This document shows, piece after piece, positions 1 through 6,421 of a stretch of DNA of 15,316 nucleotides; position 1 is the stretch's first letter; each line of letters starts with the position of its first letter. The notes beneath the pieces were generated by a model. That model did no database searches. It had not been told where the DNA came from and saw only the letters and a program-made list of their open reading frames with translations. Source of the DNA: Pyrolobus sp964613695 (GTDB taxonomy: Archaea > Thermoproteota > Thermoprotei_A > Sulfolobales > Pyrodictiaceae); NCBI GenBank assembly GCA_964613695.1, contig CAZTIR010000032.1, positions 1 through 15,316 of the forward strand, read 5' to 3'. Position numbers and translations under genes: made by a program.

Positions 1-1078
1 CTATCAGGCCGCCGCTCATCACTATAGGGTTGGGGGTCGCCACTATCCTAGGCTCGACGCTCAGGGTGAACGAGGGGCCCCCGACGAGCCAGTCTAGGGG
101 CGTGTTGGCGGCGGGCCCCGGGGGCCTGCTAGTCATGAACCAGTTGAGCCCGCTCAGCGTCTCCCTTACGAGCTTCTCGACGCCCAACTTTACGGCGAGA
201 GGCGCGTAGACGAGGACGAGGAATCCTGCAACAATGAGCAGCGGCTCGATGAAGTTTCTCAGCCTCACACCTCTCCTGAAACGATCCCATAGGAGTATGG
301 AGGCGAGGTAAACGAGCCCAGTGTACTTGGTGGCCACGGCCGCTGCTGCTAGGAGATAGGCCAGCCTCCTCCTACCATGGGCGGCCGCCACTAGCGATAA
401 GCCGCCGAAGCCGAGGGTGAAGGGCTCTAGTATCGCGAAGCAGGAGTCGGCGGAGAAGCTAGAGCGGCCAAGCAGCACATAGACCAGTGCTAGGCTGGCG
501 GCGCCCGCTAGGAGCCCGCCGCGGAGCCCATGCCTAGCCGCTATGAGTGCTGCGAGGTACACGGCGGATGCCACGCCGAGCGTCGAGAGGATTAGGGCTG
601 GTAGCCTCCAGTAGAGGGGGCAGTCTCCGAGAAAGTGCATGACCAGCGCTAGCAAGTACTTTGCGAGCGGGGGGTGCTCCAGGTTGAGATACTTGCTTAT
701 ATCCTGGTTGTCGGGGTACGTGAAGCAGCACCTGGTTGCAGTCGCGCCGTAATCCCCGCTCAAGCGGCACGTGTTGACATAGGCCGCTACCGCCGTGTAC
801 TCTACGCTGGCACCCGGGGGCCTGCTCGCCAGCATGACTATGGTATTGTTGTAGAAGAGGGTGGTGTAGCAGAGGCCCGGGCAGGGCCTAGGCCTCAGGC
901 CGAAGAGGTACGCTAGGTTCCTGGCGGCAGAGACGTACCAGACCTCGTCGCTCACATAGGAGTGGAGGAGCTTGGGGTTAGCACACTGCCCCCAAGCGTA
1001 GTGCGCGTATAGGAGCCCGGCGCCCGCGGCGAAAATAAGTGCTATCAGCACAGCAGCCTTATCCCTATCCAAGCCCAT
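1..1078 (-). CDS. Membrane glycosyltransferase, GT39/PMT-like (partial, C-terminus off the left edge)
   Basis: An ATG at 1078 opens a frame that stays open to the window edge, so about 359 N-terminal residues are visible and there is no stop. The protein is strongly hydrophobic, with a first membrane helix at about residues 8-25 followed by several more. Two features match the dolichyl-phosphate-mannose-type GT-C glycosyltransferases (GT39/PMT and ArnT-like): an acidic pair in the first external loop (SDEVWYVSAARN, D44/E45) and the loop motif EHPPLAKYLLAL (H135-P-P-L). This family moves sugars from lipid-linked donors to protein or lipid acceptors on the outer face of the membrane. The acceptor here cannot be told. 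The fold class is fairly secure; the exact specificity is inference. A purine-rich GAGGAG lies directly before the ATG, and an AT-rich CTAAATCC lies about 30 nt upstream. Confidence 0.75.
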   Translation of the reverse strand, partial: MGLDRDKAAVLIALIFAAGAGLLYAHYAWGQCANPKLLHSYVSDEVWYVSAARNLAYLFGLRPRPCPGLCYTTLFYNNTIVMLASRPPGASVEYTAVAAYVNTCRLSGDYGATATRCCFTYPDNQDISKYLNLEHPPLAKYLLALVMHFLGDCPLYWRLPALILSTLGVASAVYLAALIAARHGLRGGLLAGAASLALVYVLLGRSSFSADSCFAILEPFTLGFGGLSLVAAAHGRRRLAYLLAAAAVATKYTGLVYLASILLWDRFRRGVRLRNFIEPLLIVAGFLVLVYAPLAVKLGVEKLVRETLSGLNWFMTSRPPGPAANTPLDWLVGGPSFTLSVEPRIVATPNPIVMSGGLI

Positions 1079-1222
1079 CTCCTCGCACTGCAAGCCGCTA
1101 AGAGGATTTAGAGGGTACGTGCACGCTCCTGCGAAACGAGCCTAGAGCGTTTGCAGTGACGCACTCCACCAGCGTCCTAGACGCGGGCACCGCCTCCTAG
1201 AGCAGCGGCTTGGTGCATGACC

Positions 1223-1591
1223 CTAGCGTGGCTTGCAAAGGGCTCCCAGCTGCTCCCGCGGTATGCGTATCCAGTAGCGGCTAGCATCCCTCACTATCGT
1301 TGCCCGCCGGGTGGCCTCCTCCAGGCCTTCCGGGGTGTAGCAGAGGAGCTCGGGCCACACGGGAGGCTTCTTGGCGACAATCTTCGAGTATATAGCGTCC
1401 ACGCGCTCTAGGGGCTTCTCGCCGCACCCCCTCGAGACTATTATAACGTCAATGTCGCTTGTCCAGAGCCAGTCGCCGCGAGCCCAGCTACCAAACACTA
1501 TGACCTCCAGGGGCTCTATGCCCGCCTCTCGCGCAGCCTCGTACACTATGCACACTGTCTCCAAGGCGCGTGGATGGAGCCTAGGGGTCAC
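1223..1591 (-). CDS. Minimal nucleotidyltransferase (MNT, MntA-like)
   Basis: This 122-residue protein starts at a GTG. Residues 30-49 carry the complete MNT signature GSx10DxD (G34, S35, D46, D48) of the DNA polymerase beta-type nucleotidyltransferase superfamily. A likely third acidic residue lies in PELLCYTPEGLEEA near residue 98. Its start overlaps the end of the upstream HEPN gene by 11 nt, so the two are almost certainly co-translated. In characterised MntA/HepT modules the MNT protein adds AMP to a tyrosine of the HEPN protein and neutralises its RNase activity. Many archaeal HEPN/MNT pairs are uncharacterised, so antitoxin function here is inference. The size is typical for a minimal nucleotidyltransferase. 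Confidence 0.88.
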   Translation of the reverse strand: MTPRLHPRALETVCIVYEAAREAGIEPLEVIVFGSWARGDWLWTSDIDVIIVSRGCGEKPLERVDAIYSKIVAKKPPVWPELLCYTPEGLEEATRRATIVRDASRYWIRIPREQLGALCKPR

Positions 1592-1991
1592 GGAGCATGC
1601 CCCTCACCCTCTCCACAACCCGCCTCGCTATCTCAGCGGCGCGTCTCGCCTCCCACTCCACTATGAGGATGCTCGGAGGGCCTCCAGCCGCGTCGGGGTA
1701 GCGGGAGATGGTGTAGTACTTGCTAAGCCAGTAGAGCTCATCCAGCCCCGCCCCCACATCCACGCCCTCTGGCACAAGCTCCGGTAGTATACGGGTGCGT
1801 GGGGGAGGCTCACGCATAACATGCACCCAGAGAGCCTTCAAAGCCTTCTCGACAGCCTGGTGGGCGAAGAAGGTCGCCCTCCACCACCTCCCCCTCTCTA
1901 ACGCGAAATCCACGTCCTCGAGGTCCCTCACAGCCTCCTCCAGCCATAGGAGCGCCTCTCTACGGACAGGCAAGCTTGCGCCTCCTAGCAT
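1581..1991 (-). CDS. HEPN domain protein, partner of MNT
   Basis: The gene encodes 136 residues from an ATG. It is all-helical, with the HEPN core hallmark WLEEAVRDLEDVDFALERGRW, then the conserved second helix AHQAVEKALKALWV, and a later YYTISRYPDA segment common in archaeal HEPN proteins. HEPN proteins pair with MNTs either as RNase toxins or as non-toxic partners. The catalytic Rx4-6H (RX4HXY) motif found in the C-terminal helix of toxic HepT proteins is not visible here. The only R...H spacing of that kind (RATFFAH) sits in the second helix, where the motif does not belong. The gene is first in a two-gene operon and overlaps the MNT gene by 11 nt. Family assignment is confident; whether it is a toxin is doubtful. 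Confidence 0.87.
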   Translation of the reverse strand: MLGGASLPVRREALLWLEEAVRDLEDVDFALERGRWWRATFFAHQAVEKALKALWVHVMREPPPRTRILPELVPEGVDVGAGLDELYWLSKYYTISRYPDAAGGPPSILIVEWEARRAAEIARRVVERVRGMLRDP

Positions 1992-2038
1992 CGCGGAGAG
2001 GCGGAGACCGTTAGAATCTACAGCAGCTTACACGCGGC

Positions 2039-2066
2039 GGGTTCCCCCACGGCCGGGGGTTCCCCC
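2039..2066. repeat. Tandem direct repeat upstream of gatB
   Basis: The 10-mer GGGTTCCCCC occurs at 2039-2048 and again at 2057-2066, giving an 18-nt period. The second copy is the core of a near-perfect palindrome (2052-2069: GCCGGGGG, TT, CCCCCGGC). Both copies lie just upstream of the presumed gatB TATA element, so they would act at DNA level if that TATA is used. Confidence 0.6.
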
Positions 2067-2068
2067 GG

Positions 2069-2076
2069 CTTTAAGG
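2069..2076 (+). promoter_or_regulatory. Probable TATA box of gatB
   Basis: CTTTAAGG is the only AT-rich octamer in a GC-rich stretch. A start of transcription about 26 nt downstream falls near 2099, leaving a leader of roughly 15 nt before the TTG start at 2114. Inferred from spacing only. Confidence 0.5.
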
Positions 2077-2097
2077 GGGTGTAGGGTGTTGCCTATG

Positions 2098-2111
2098 CCC
2101 GGGTAACCGGG
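2098..2111 (+). promoter_or_regulatory. Small hairpin with GNRA-type loop before the gatB start
   Basis: CCCGG (2098-2102) and CCGGG (2107-2111) form a perfect 5-bp stem closed by GTAA, which as RNA (GUAA) fits the GNRA tetraloop consensus. The stem ends 2 nt before the TTG start codon and occupies the place where a Shine-Dalgarno sequence would be expected. It could sit at the very 5' end of the transcript. Its role is not known. Confidence 0.5.
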
Positions 2112-2113
2112 TT

Positions 2114-3583
2114 TTGCCGAGCTATGACGACGTTAAGATAGGCCTAGAGATTCACGTTCAGCTCACGAGGCTCAAGACCAAGCTCTTCTGTAGCTGTAGC
2201 GCAGACTACCGCGGCGCCCCGCCCAACACGCACGTCTGCCCCGTCTGCCTCGGGCTCCCCGGCAGCCTACCCGTGGTGAACGAGGAGGCTGTGAAGCACG
2301 CTATAATGGTGTGCCTTGCTCTCAACGGGAGGGTTGCCAGGGAGCTGCGCTTCGTGCGCAAGCACTACTTCTACCCAGACCTCCCGAAGCAGTACCAGAT
2401 AAGCCAGTATGACGGCCCTGGCGGCGAGCCGATCTGCAGAGGCGGGTGGGTCGAGTACGAGTATAGGGGGGAGCGGAGGAGGGCCAGGATACGCCGCATT
2501 AACCTGGAGGAGGACCCCGGCAGGATAGTGCTCCCTGGCGTTGTGAGCCCTAGGCTGGCCCCCTACGTCCTCGTGGACTACAATAGGAGTGGGGTGGCGC
2601 TCCTAGAGATTGTGACGGAGCCGGACTTCCGCGAGCCGGGCGAGGCTAGAGCGTTCCTGGAGAAGCTGCGCAGCATACTAGAGCACCTCGAGGTCTGCGA
2701 CTGCGGCCTCGAGGGGGCTATGAGGGTTGACGCCAACGTGAGCGTGGGTGGAGGGGCTAGAGTCGAGATAAAGAACATTGGCTCCATACGCGACGTTGAG
2801 AGGGCCCTCGCCTACGAGATAGCGAGGCAGAGGAAGCTGATAGAGGCGGGCGGCGTTGTTAGACGCGAGACCAGGCACTGGGACCCGGTCAGGAGGGTCA
2901 CCTATACCGCGAGGGCAAAGGAGTACGAGGAGGACTACCGGTACATGCCCGACCCGAACCTACCCCCAGTCCCCATACCCGAGTCGCTAGTCGAGAGCAT
3001 CAAGGCGTCGATGCCCGAGCTCCCAGACCAGAGGCTGAAGAGGCTAGTCTCCCAGTACGGCATACCCGAGCACATCGCGAGACAGATGCTGGCCTGGAAG
3101 AAGCTCGCGGACTTCTACGAGGATGTCGTGAGGCTCTACCCGGCTAAACCGGATAGGGCGGCGGCGTTCATAGTAAACGATCTCCTAGGCTGGGTGAAGG
3201 AGGAGGACCTCAAACCCCTCTACGCGAGAGTGAAGCCGGAGCACATAGCGAAGCTCATGAGGATGCTGGACGAGGGCAGGATATCACTGAGGCAGGCGAA
3301 GGAGCTGCTCAAGCCCCTGGTCGAGACGGGGGAGGATCCCGAAAGGCTGGCCGAGAAGCTGGGCATGGTGAGGATAACTGATGTCGAGGCGTTGAAACCC
3401 ATAGTGGAGAAGGTGTTCAGGGAGAACGAGAAGGCTGTGAGGGATGCGCTCCACAACCCCAAGGCCGTGAACTACCTCGTGGGCCTCGTGATGAGGGAGA
3501 CTAGGGGCCGCGCAGACCCGAGGATAGCGAGGAGGCTCGTCGAGGAGAAGCTGGAGGAGCTTAGAGCCGGGCAGACTCCCTAA
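2114..3583 (+). CDS. gatB: Aspartyl/glutamyl-tRNA amidotransferase subunit B
   Basis: This 489-residue protein has the GatB N-terminus VKIGLEIHVQL and the four zinc-binding cysteines (C26, C28, C42, C45, within FCSCSADY and HVCPVCLGLPG). It also has the PGEARAFLEKLR, DANVSVGG and ETRHWDP segments of the family and the C-terminal helical YqeY/GatB tail. The length is normal. GatB is the kinase/transferase subunit of GatCAB, which amidates mischarged Asp-tRNA(Asn); archaea use GatDE for Gln-tRNA. The start is a TTG at 2114. The nearby upstream ATG at 2095 is in another frame and stops at once. GatC is encoded about 6.8 kb downstream and gatA is not in the window. The 3' end overlaps a convergent gene by 23 nt. 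Confidence 0.97.
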   Translation: MPSYDDVKIGLEIHVQLTRLKTKLFCSCSADYRGAPPNTHVCPVCLGLPGSLPVVNEEAVKHAIMVCLALNGRVARELRFVRKHYFYPDLPKQYQISQYDGPGGEPICRGGWVEYEYRGERRRARIRRINLEEDPGRIVLPGVVSPRLAPYVLVDYNRSGVALLEIVTEPDFREPGEARAFLEKLRSILEHLEVCDCGLEGAMRVDANVSVGGGARVEIKNIGSIRDVERALAYEIARQRKLIEAGGVVRRETRHWDPVRRVTYTARAKEYEEDYRYMPDPNLPPVPIPESLVESIKASMPELPDQRLKRLVSQYGIPEHIARQMLAWKKLADFYEDVVRLYPAKPDRAAAFIVNDLLGWVKEEDLKPLYARVKPEHIAKLMRMLDEGRISLRQAKELLKPLVETGEDPERLAEKLGMVRITDVEALKPIVEKVFRENEKAVRDALHNPKAVNYLVGLVMRETRGRADPRIARRLVEEKLEELRAGQTP

Positions 3584-3818
3584 CCCTATCCAAGAGCTTC
3601 TCGAGCACACTCCTACAGGGCTCCCTCCTAGCCTCGTAGACCATGCGGCGGAGCCACGGCTCCTCCTCGAGGAGCACCTTCGTTATAGAGTGGAGGAGCC
3701 TCCTCCCATCGCTGTTAAGGCAGTCGAACCTATCCCAGTACCTCCTCCCGCCAGCCGCGTCGCCAACCAGAGCCTCTAGCATGCGGAGCGCATCCCTAAG
3801 CCTCTTCCCCTTCCTCAC
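3561..3818 (-). CDS. Small hypothetical protein, 85 aa
   Basis: I do not recognise this protein. It is charged, helical and arginine-rich (85 residues), with no membrane segment and no signal peptide. The frame can be extended to a GTG at 3860 (99 residues), but I chose the GTG at 3818 for two reasons. Its GTGA overlaps the TGA stop of the upstream secreted-protein gene by 4 nt, and a GGTGA Shine-Dalgarno match sits 7 nt before it. This pattern indicates translational coupling to the pilin-like gene. Its 3' end runs 23 nt into the end of gatB on the other strand. The coding status is supported by the overlap pattern and the long open frame, not by homology. Confidence 0.6.
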   Translation of the reverse strand: MRKGKRLRDALRMLEALVGDAAGGRRYWDRFDCLNSDGRRLLHSITKVLLEEEPWLRRMVYEARREPCRSVLEKLLDRVRESARL

Positions 3819-5038
3819 CAGAGCCTCACCCTGAACAACGGCGGCCAGCTTGAGACCCACACTCCCCTAACCGGATCCCATATGCGCGGCGGCGTCGTGC
3901 GGCCACCCGGGCCGTGGCTCTTGACGTAGACTACGCCGGCGCTGGCGGGTAGGCGGTGGCCGTTCTCCATATACTCCCTCACGATCGAGGGTATGGAGTC
4001 GAAGGGCGGCATGTGAGGCCCGTAGATGAACATGTGGAGGTAGCAGCCCTTAGCCTTCACAACCTCTATCCTCGCCGTACCGTTGACAAAGAGCGTGAAG
4101 CGTATAACGTGATCGAGGTAGTCGTCGAGTGCGGCGGTTGTACCCGGCCACCAGAGGTCCTCCCAGAGTATAAGCGCGTCTATCAATACTCTATGCGGAT
4201 CGTTGACCAGGGGCGGCATGTCGATGGTCACGGGCTCCGTGCCCCACGCAGCGGGTATGACGGTAACCCGGTAGTCGCGGGCAGCCTTATAGGGGTTGAT
4301 GAAGACCACGACCGGCCCTAGCCTATACCTCTCCTCCCAGCTCATAGCGTGGAGGTCCAGCACATTGGTATCGGTGAATACGCGTGCATGGCCCCTAGCA
4401 TCCCTAACAGTCGAGTAGTCCACGTACCTCATGTGGTAAGCGCCGCTCAAGAGGTTGATATACACCCAGTGTATCCGATTCACATCCACATCGAGGTTCG
4501 TCTGGCTGCATGAGACGTCCCTACCCGCCACCAGCCCCACCCACAGATACTTCTCCACGTTCTCGAGCCTGAGCCTAGACTTCCAGAGGCGAACAGCGCT
4601 AGCCTCGGCAACCACGACGCCACTCATGGATGCCAACTCTATGCGAACCTCGCCCTCGAGGCTAACATTCCACTCCGGCGTCACCAGGGGTACGAGGATC
4701 CGCTTAACCTGCCCCCGCTCCACCACGACGGGCGGGTTGAGGGGTATAGCGGCTATCAACGACCCGTCACTAGCCTTGATATAGACGCGGTCTATGACTA
4801 TGCGCGGGCCCAGGCCTCTCACGTAGACCTCAAGCACGCCGGGGAGAAGCCTAACAGCCTCCACGCTAGCCATCGTTCTAGAGGTTCTAATAGCCCTAGC
4901 CGAGCCCTCCGAGGCGCTCCTCGAGTGAAACCCCTGGACCGCTACATAGACCCCCACGGTGATAATAGCTGCCACGAGGAGCACGGCGACGATGGCGAAT
5001 AGGTGGGCGTCTCCACGTATCCTAGCCACTTTTCCCAC
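3815..5038 (-). CDS. Secreted protein with pilin/archaellin-like N-terminus (407 aa)
   Basis: The N-terminus has a short basic stretch (MGKVARIRG), then a single hydrophobic segment at about residues 12-34 (HLFAIVAVLLVAAIITVGVYV), and then a long extracytoplasmic beta-rich domain. This layout fits archaeal class III signal peptides cut by a PibD/FlaK-type prepilin peptidase after R-G (residues 8-9), as in pilins and archaellins. At 407 residues it is larger than a typical major pilin, so it may be a minor pilin, an adhesin or an anchored surface protein. Potential N-glycosylation sites occur (for example NVS and NGT). The GTG start at 5038 lies 27 nt from a strong TATA box, which suggests a leaderless mRNA. 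The gene sits 45 nt after the FHA gene and overlaps the 85-residue gene by 4 nt. The exact family was not recognised. Confidence 0.7.
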   Translation of the reverse strand: MGKVARIRGDAHLFAIVAVLLVAAIITVGVYVAVQGFHSRSASEGSARAIRTSRTMASVEAVRLLPGVLEVYVRGLGPRIVIDRVYIKASDGSLIAAIPLNPPVVVERGQVKRILVPLVTPEWNVSLEGEVRIELASMSGVVVAEASAVRLWKSRLRLENVEKYLWVGLVAGRDVSCSQTNLDVDVNRIHWVYINLLSGAYHMRYVDYSTVRDARGHARVFTDTNVLDLHAMSWEERYRLGPVVVFINPYKAARDYRVTVIPAAWGTEPVTIDMPPLVNDPHRVLIDALILWEDLWWPGTTAALDDYLDHVIRFTLFVNGTARIEVVKAKGCYLHMFIYGPHMPPFDSIPSIVREYMENGHRLPASAGVVYVKSHGPGGRTTPPRIWDPVRGVWVSSWPPLFRVRLW

Positions 5039-5060
5039 TTTTACACGAGAGCAAACATAT

Positions 5061-5069
5061 CCTTAAAAA
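5061..5069 (-). promoter_or_regulatory. TATA box for the pilin-like gene
   Basis: TTTTTAAGG on the minus strand is centred 27 nt upstream of the GTG at 5038. This is the spacing expected when transcription starts at the start codon itself. It lies in the 45-nt gap after the FHA gene, so the pilin-like gene can be transcribed separately from it. Confidence 0.65.
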
Positions 5070-5083
5070 CTGGATGCCCGTAC

Positions 5084-5821
5084 TTACATGGCAGCCTTAG
5101 CCACTCTAGCCACCGCCTGCTCGCCCCTCTCCGCTATAGCACGTGCAAGATCCCTCATCTTCCCGGGCTCGCACACCGAGCCCATCAGCCTGAGTATGCT
5201 GCAAGCCGTGGCGAGCAGAGCCGAGCCCAGCTCGGGCCTGGAGAGACACCCTATCTTGAGGCAGAGGTAGTAGAGGGCGTGGGCGCGTACAGCATAGTCG
5301 AGTGGACTACCCCTAGGCTCATCCCAGAGTATATACACGAGGCTGCCCATGGGCCACGGGAAGGCGTAGACACGCGCCCCGTGGATCTTCTGCACCAGCG
5401 CCTCCACATCGCCCCGCAGGGTAGAGAGGAGCACGCCAGGCTCGATGCCATTATGGGCGAAGTCTATGACGGTGAGGCCCAGGGTAACCACGCCGCTCCT
5501 AACACAGGCTTCCCTGCACGGAGCAAGGCGGTGACCGTTAAGGAGAGTACCGTTAGTCACGCCGCGGCACTTGCGGAAAGAGCCTCCCCACTCGGCTATA
5601 CACACGCGCCTAGGCTCGACACGGAAGCGAATGTGGAGCCTCGAAACGTGCCTGTCAAACACGCGCATATTGTAATGATAGCCGTCCGGGCAGATGATGT
5701 GGAGGTAGTTCAGCTCAGAGGGGCTAACGTAGCCCCTCAGAGGCCTGCCGATGAAACCCTCGCTGCACGGCGCCCTATAGCGCCTAATCTCAGCAGTATC
5801 ATCAATCCAACGGATAATCAT
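5084..5821 (-). CDS. FHA-domain protein (cysteine-rich, 245 aa)
   Basis: Residues about 20-120 show the forkhead-associated signature in order: GR (25-26), SRLH (60-63), then NGT with NG (90-96, TNGTLLNG), and finally a beta pair ending in LGLTVIDF. FHA domains bind phosphothreonine peptides. In Sulfolobales the FHA protein ArnA takes part in control of the archaellum. The C-terminal half (about 125-245) is helical and unrecognised. The protein is unusually rich in cysteine (positions 19, 44, 74, 85, 102 and 106, plus more in the C-terminal half); disulfides or a metal site are possible, but no clear zinc-finger spacing is seen. The start is an ATG at 5821. The next gene, 45 nt downstream, is the pilin-like secreted protein, which suggests a link between phosphothreonine signalling and a surface structure (inference). 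Confidence 0.8.
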   Translation of the reverse strand: MIIRWIDDTAEIRRYRAPCSEGFIGRPLRGYVSPSELNYLHIICPDGYHYNMRVFDRHVSRLHIRFRVEPRRVCIAEWGGSFRKCRGVTNGTLLNGHRLAPCREACVRSGVVTLGLTVIDFAHNGIEPGVLLSTLRGDVEALVQKIHGARVYAFPWPMGSLVYILWDEPRGSPLDYAVRAHALYYLCLKIGCLSRPELGSALLATACSILRLMGSVCEPGKMRDLARAIAERGEQAVARVAKAAM

Positions 5822-6061
5822 CTATCCAGCCCACCACATTCCTACACCCTCGAAGGGGTGCGTAAATAACCCACGTACATATACAAATGTGGGTATATAC
5901 AGACAAGGCTTTACACAAGTTCATACACGAGGGTTAAACACAGACAAACAATATAGACGAACGTGGAGAGAAAAGAGGCACGAGCATATCACGATGCGGG
6001 GAGAGCCCCCGAGGGTAGGCCAAGCTTATGAGTCTAAAAGAGTGGGGTGCGAAACCTAGGT
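5822..6061. other. AT-richer intergenic region with promoter elements
   Basis: These 240 nt lie upstream of the FHA gene and downstream of the hydrogenase operon. On the minus strand, TATA-like stretches occur at about 5862-5869, 5879-5887 and 5893-5901, all upstream of the FHA ATG. An inverted repeat lies at 5869-5894. The half near 6061 contains GGGGAGAGCCCC (able to fold) and short minus-strand T-runs that could serve as a terminator for the hydrogenase operon. I see no convincing gene and no C/D-box or tRNA pattern. Confidence 0.5.
5869..5894. promoter_or_regulatory. Operator-like inverted repeat upstream of the FHA gene
   Basis: ACCCAC (5869-5874) and GTGGGT (5889-5894) are perfect inverted 6-mers separated by a 14-nt AT-rich spacer. 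The half-site centres are 20 bp apart, about two helical turns, which suits a dimeric DNA-binding protein. The repeat overlaps TATA-like sequences serving the FHA gene. Function is inferred. Confidence 0.4.
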
Positions 6062-6421
6062 TTACATCACGTGCGTCATTCGATCGGCCACGTCGCGGTC
6101 GAAGAGTAGTATGGTCACCGGGCGTATGCCGATATGCTTTATGGCCCTGGGAGGACATACCGTGTGGCATATCAGGCACATTATGCAGTCCTCTACGCGG
6201 GCTGCGTAGGGGTAGCCGTCCTCACCGATCTCATAGACGCTGTCAAAGACGGTGCAGGCTCTCACACAGTTATAGCACTTCATGCAGGTATTCTTATCGA
6301 TCTCTATCCTCACCGGGTGCATGACACGGCCTTCAGCTGGCTCGGCCTTCTCGACCCTCAGTAGTATCTCCTCGTCGCCGCTCTGGTTTACCCCCTGGCG
6401 TTGCTCCGCTAGGCTCGCCAT
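6062..6421 (-). CDS. 2x[4Fe-4S] ferredoxin-like hydrogenase subunit
   Basis: The gene encodes 119 residues. After a roughly 40-residue polar N-terminal extension come two complete [4Fe-4S] motifs: CxxCxxCxxxC at C46/49/52/56 and CxxCxxCxxxCP at C79/82/85/89. A 30-residue tail follows. It is the last gene of the hydrogenase operon and overlaps the large-subunit gene by 13 nt. The ATG at 6421 is backed by a strong Shine-Dalgarno match (GGAGGTG, 5 nt before the start). It probably passes electrons from the hydrogenase small subunit to an acceptor not encoded here, or receives them from soluble ferredoxin. An internal ATG (residue 34) would give a shorter ferredoxin but lacks the ribosome-binding site. 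Confidence 0.92.
   Translation of the reverse strand: MASLAEQRQGVNQSGDEEILLRVEKAEPAEGRVMHPVRIEIDKNTCMKCYNCVRACTVFDSVYEIGEDGYPYAARVEDCIMCLICHTVCPPRAIKHIGIRPVTILLFDRDVADRMTHVM

Noticed and set aside
1079..1222. Intergenic stretch between the glycosyltransferase and the nucleotidyltransferase gene
   Set aside because: Checked for RNA genes, repeats and small frames. Only a weak AT-rich promoter candidate for the glycosyltransferase was seen.
1845..1880. RATFFAH in the HEPN protein as the toxin Rx4-6H motif
   Set aside because: It lies in the conserved second helix near residue 40, whereas the RNase motif belongs in the later part of the fold. The match is probably chance.
2036..2079. GGTTCCCCC stretches that resemble a tRNA T-arm
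   Set aside because: No acceptor, D-arm or anticodon arm can be folded around them. They are part of a direct repeat and palindrome before gatB.
5003..5869. A 288-codon plus-strand frame opposite the FHA gene
   Set aside because: The minus frame shows a coherent FHA motif set. The plus frame has a low-complexity composition and no motif, as expected of an antisense shadow.
6028..6364. Plus-strand frames opposite the ferredoxin-like gene
   Set aside because: They mirror the GC-rich third positions of the minus-strand gene, which carries eight cluster-binding cysteines. No family features are seen in the plus frames.
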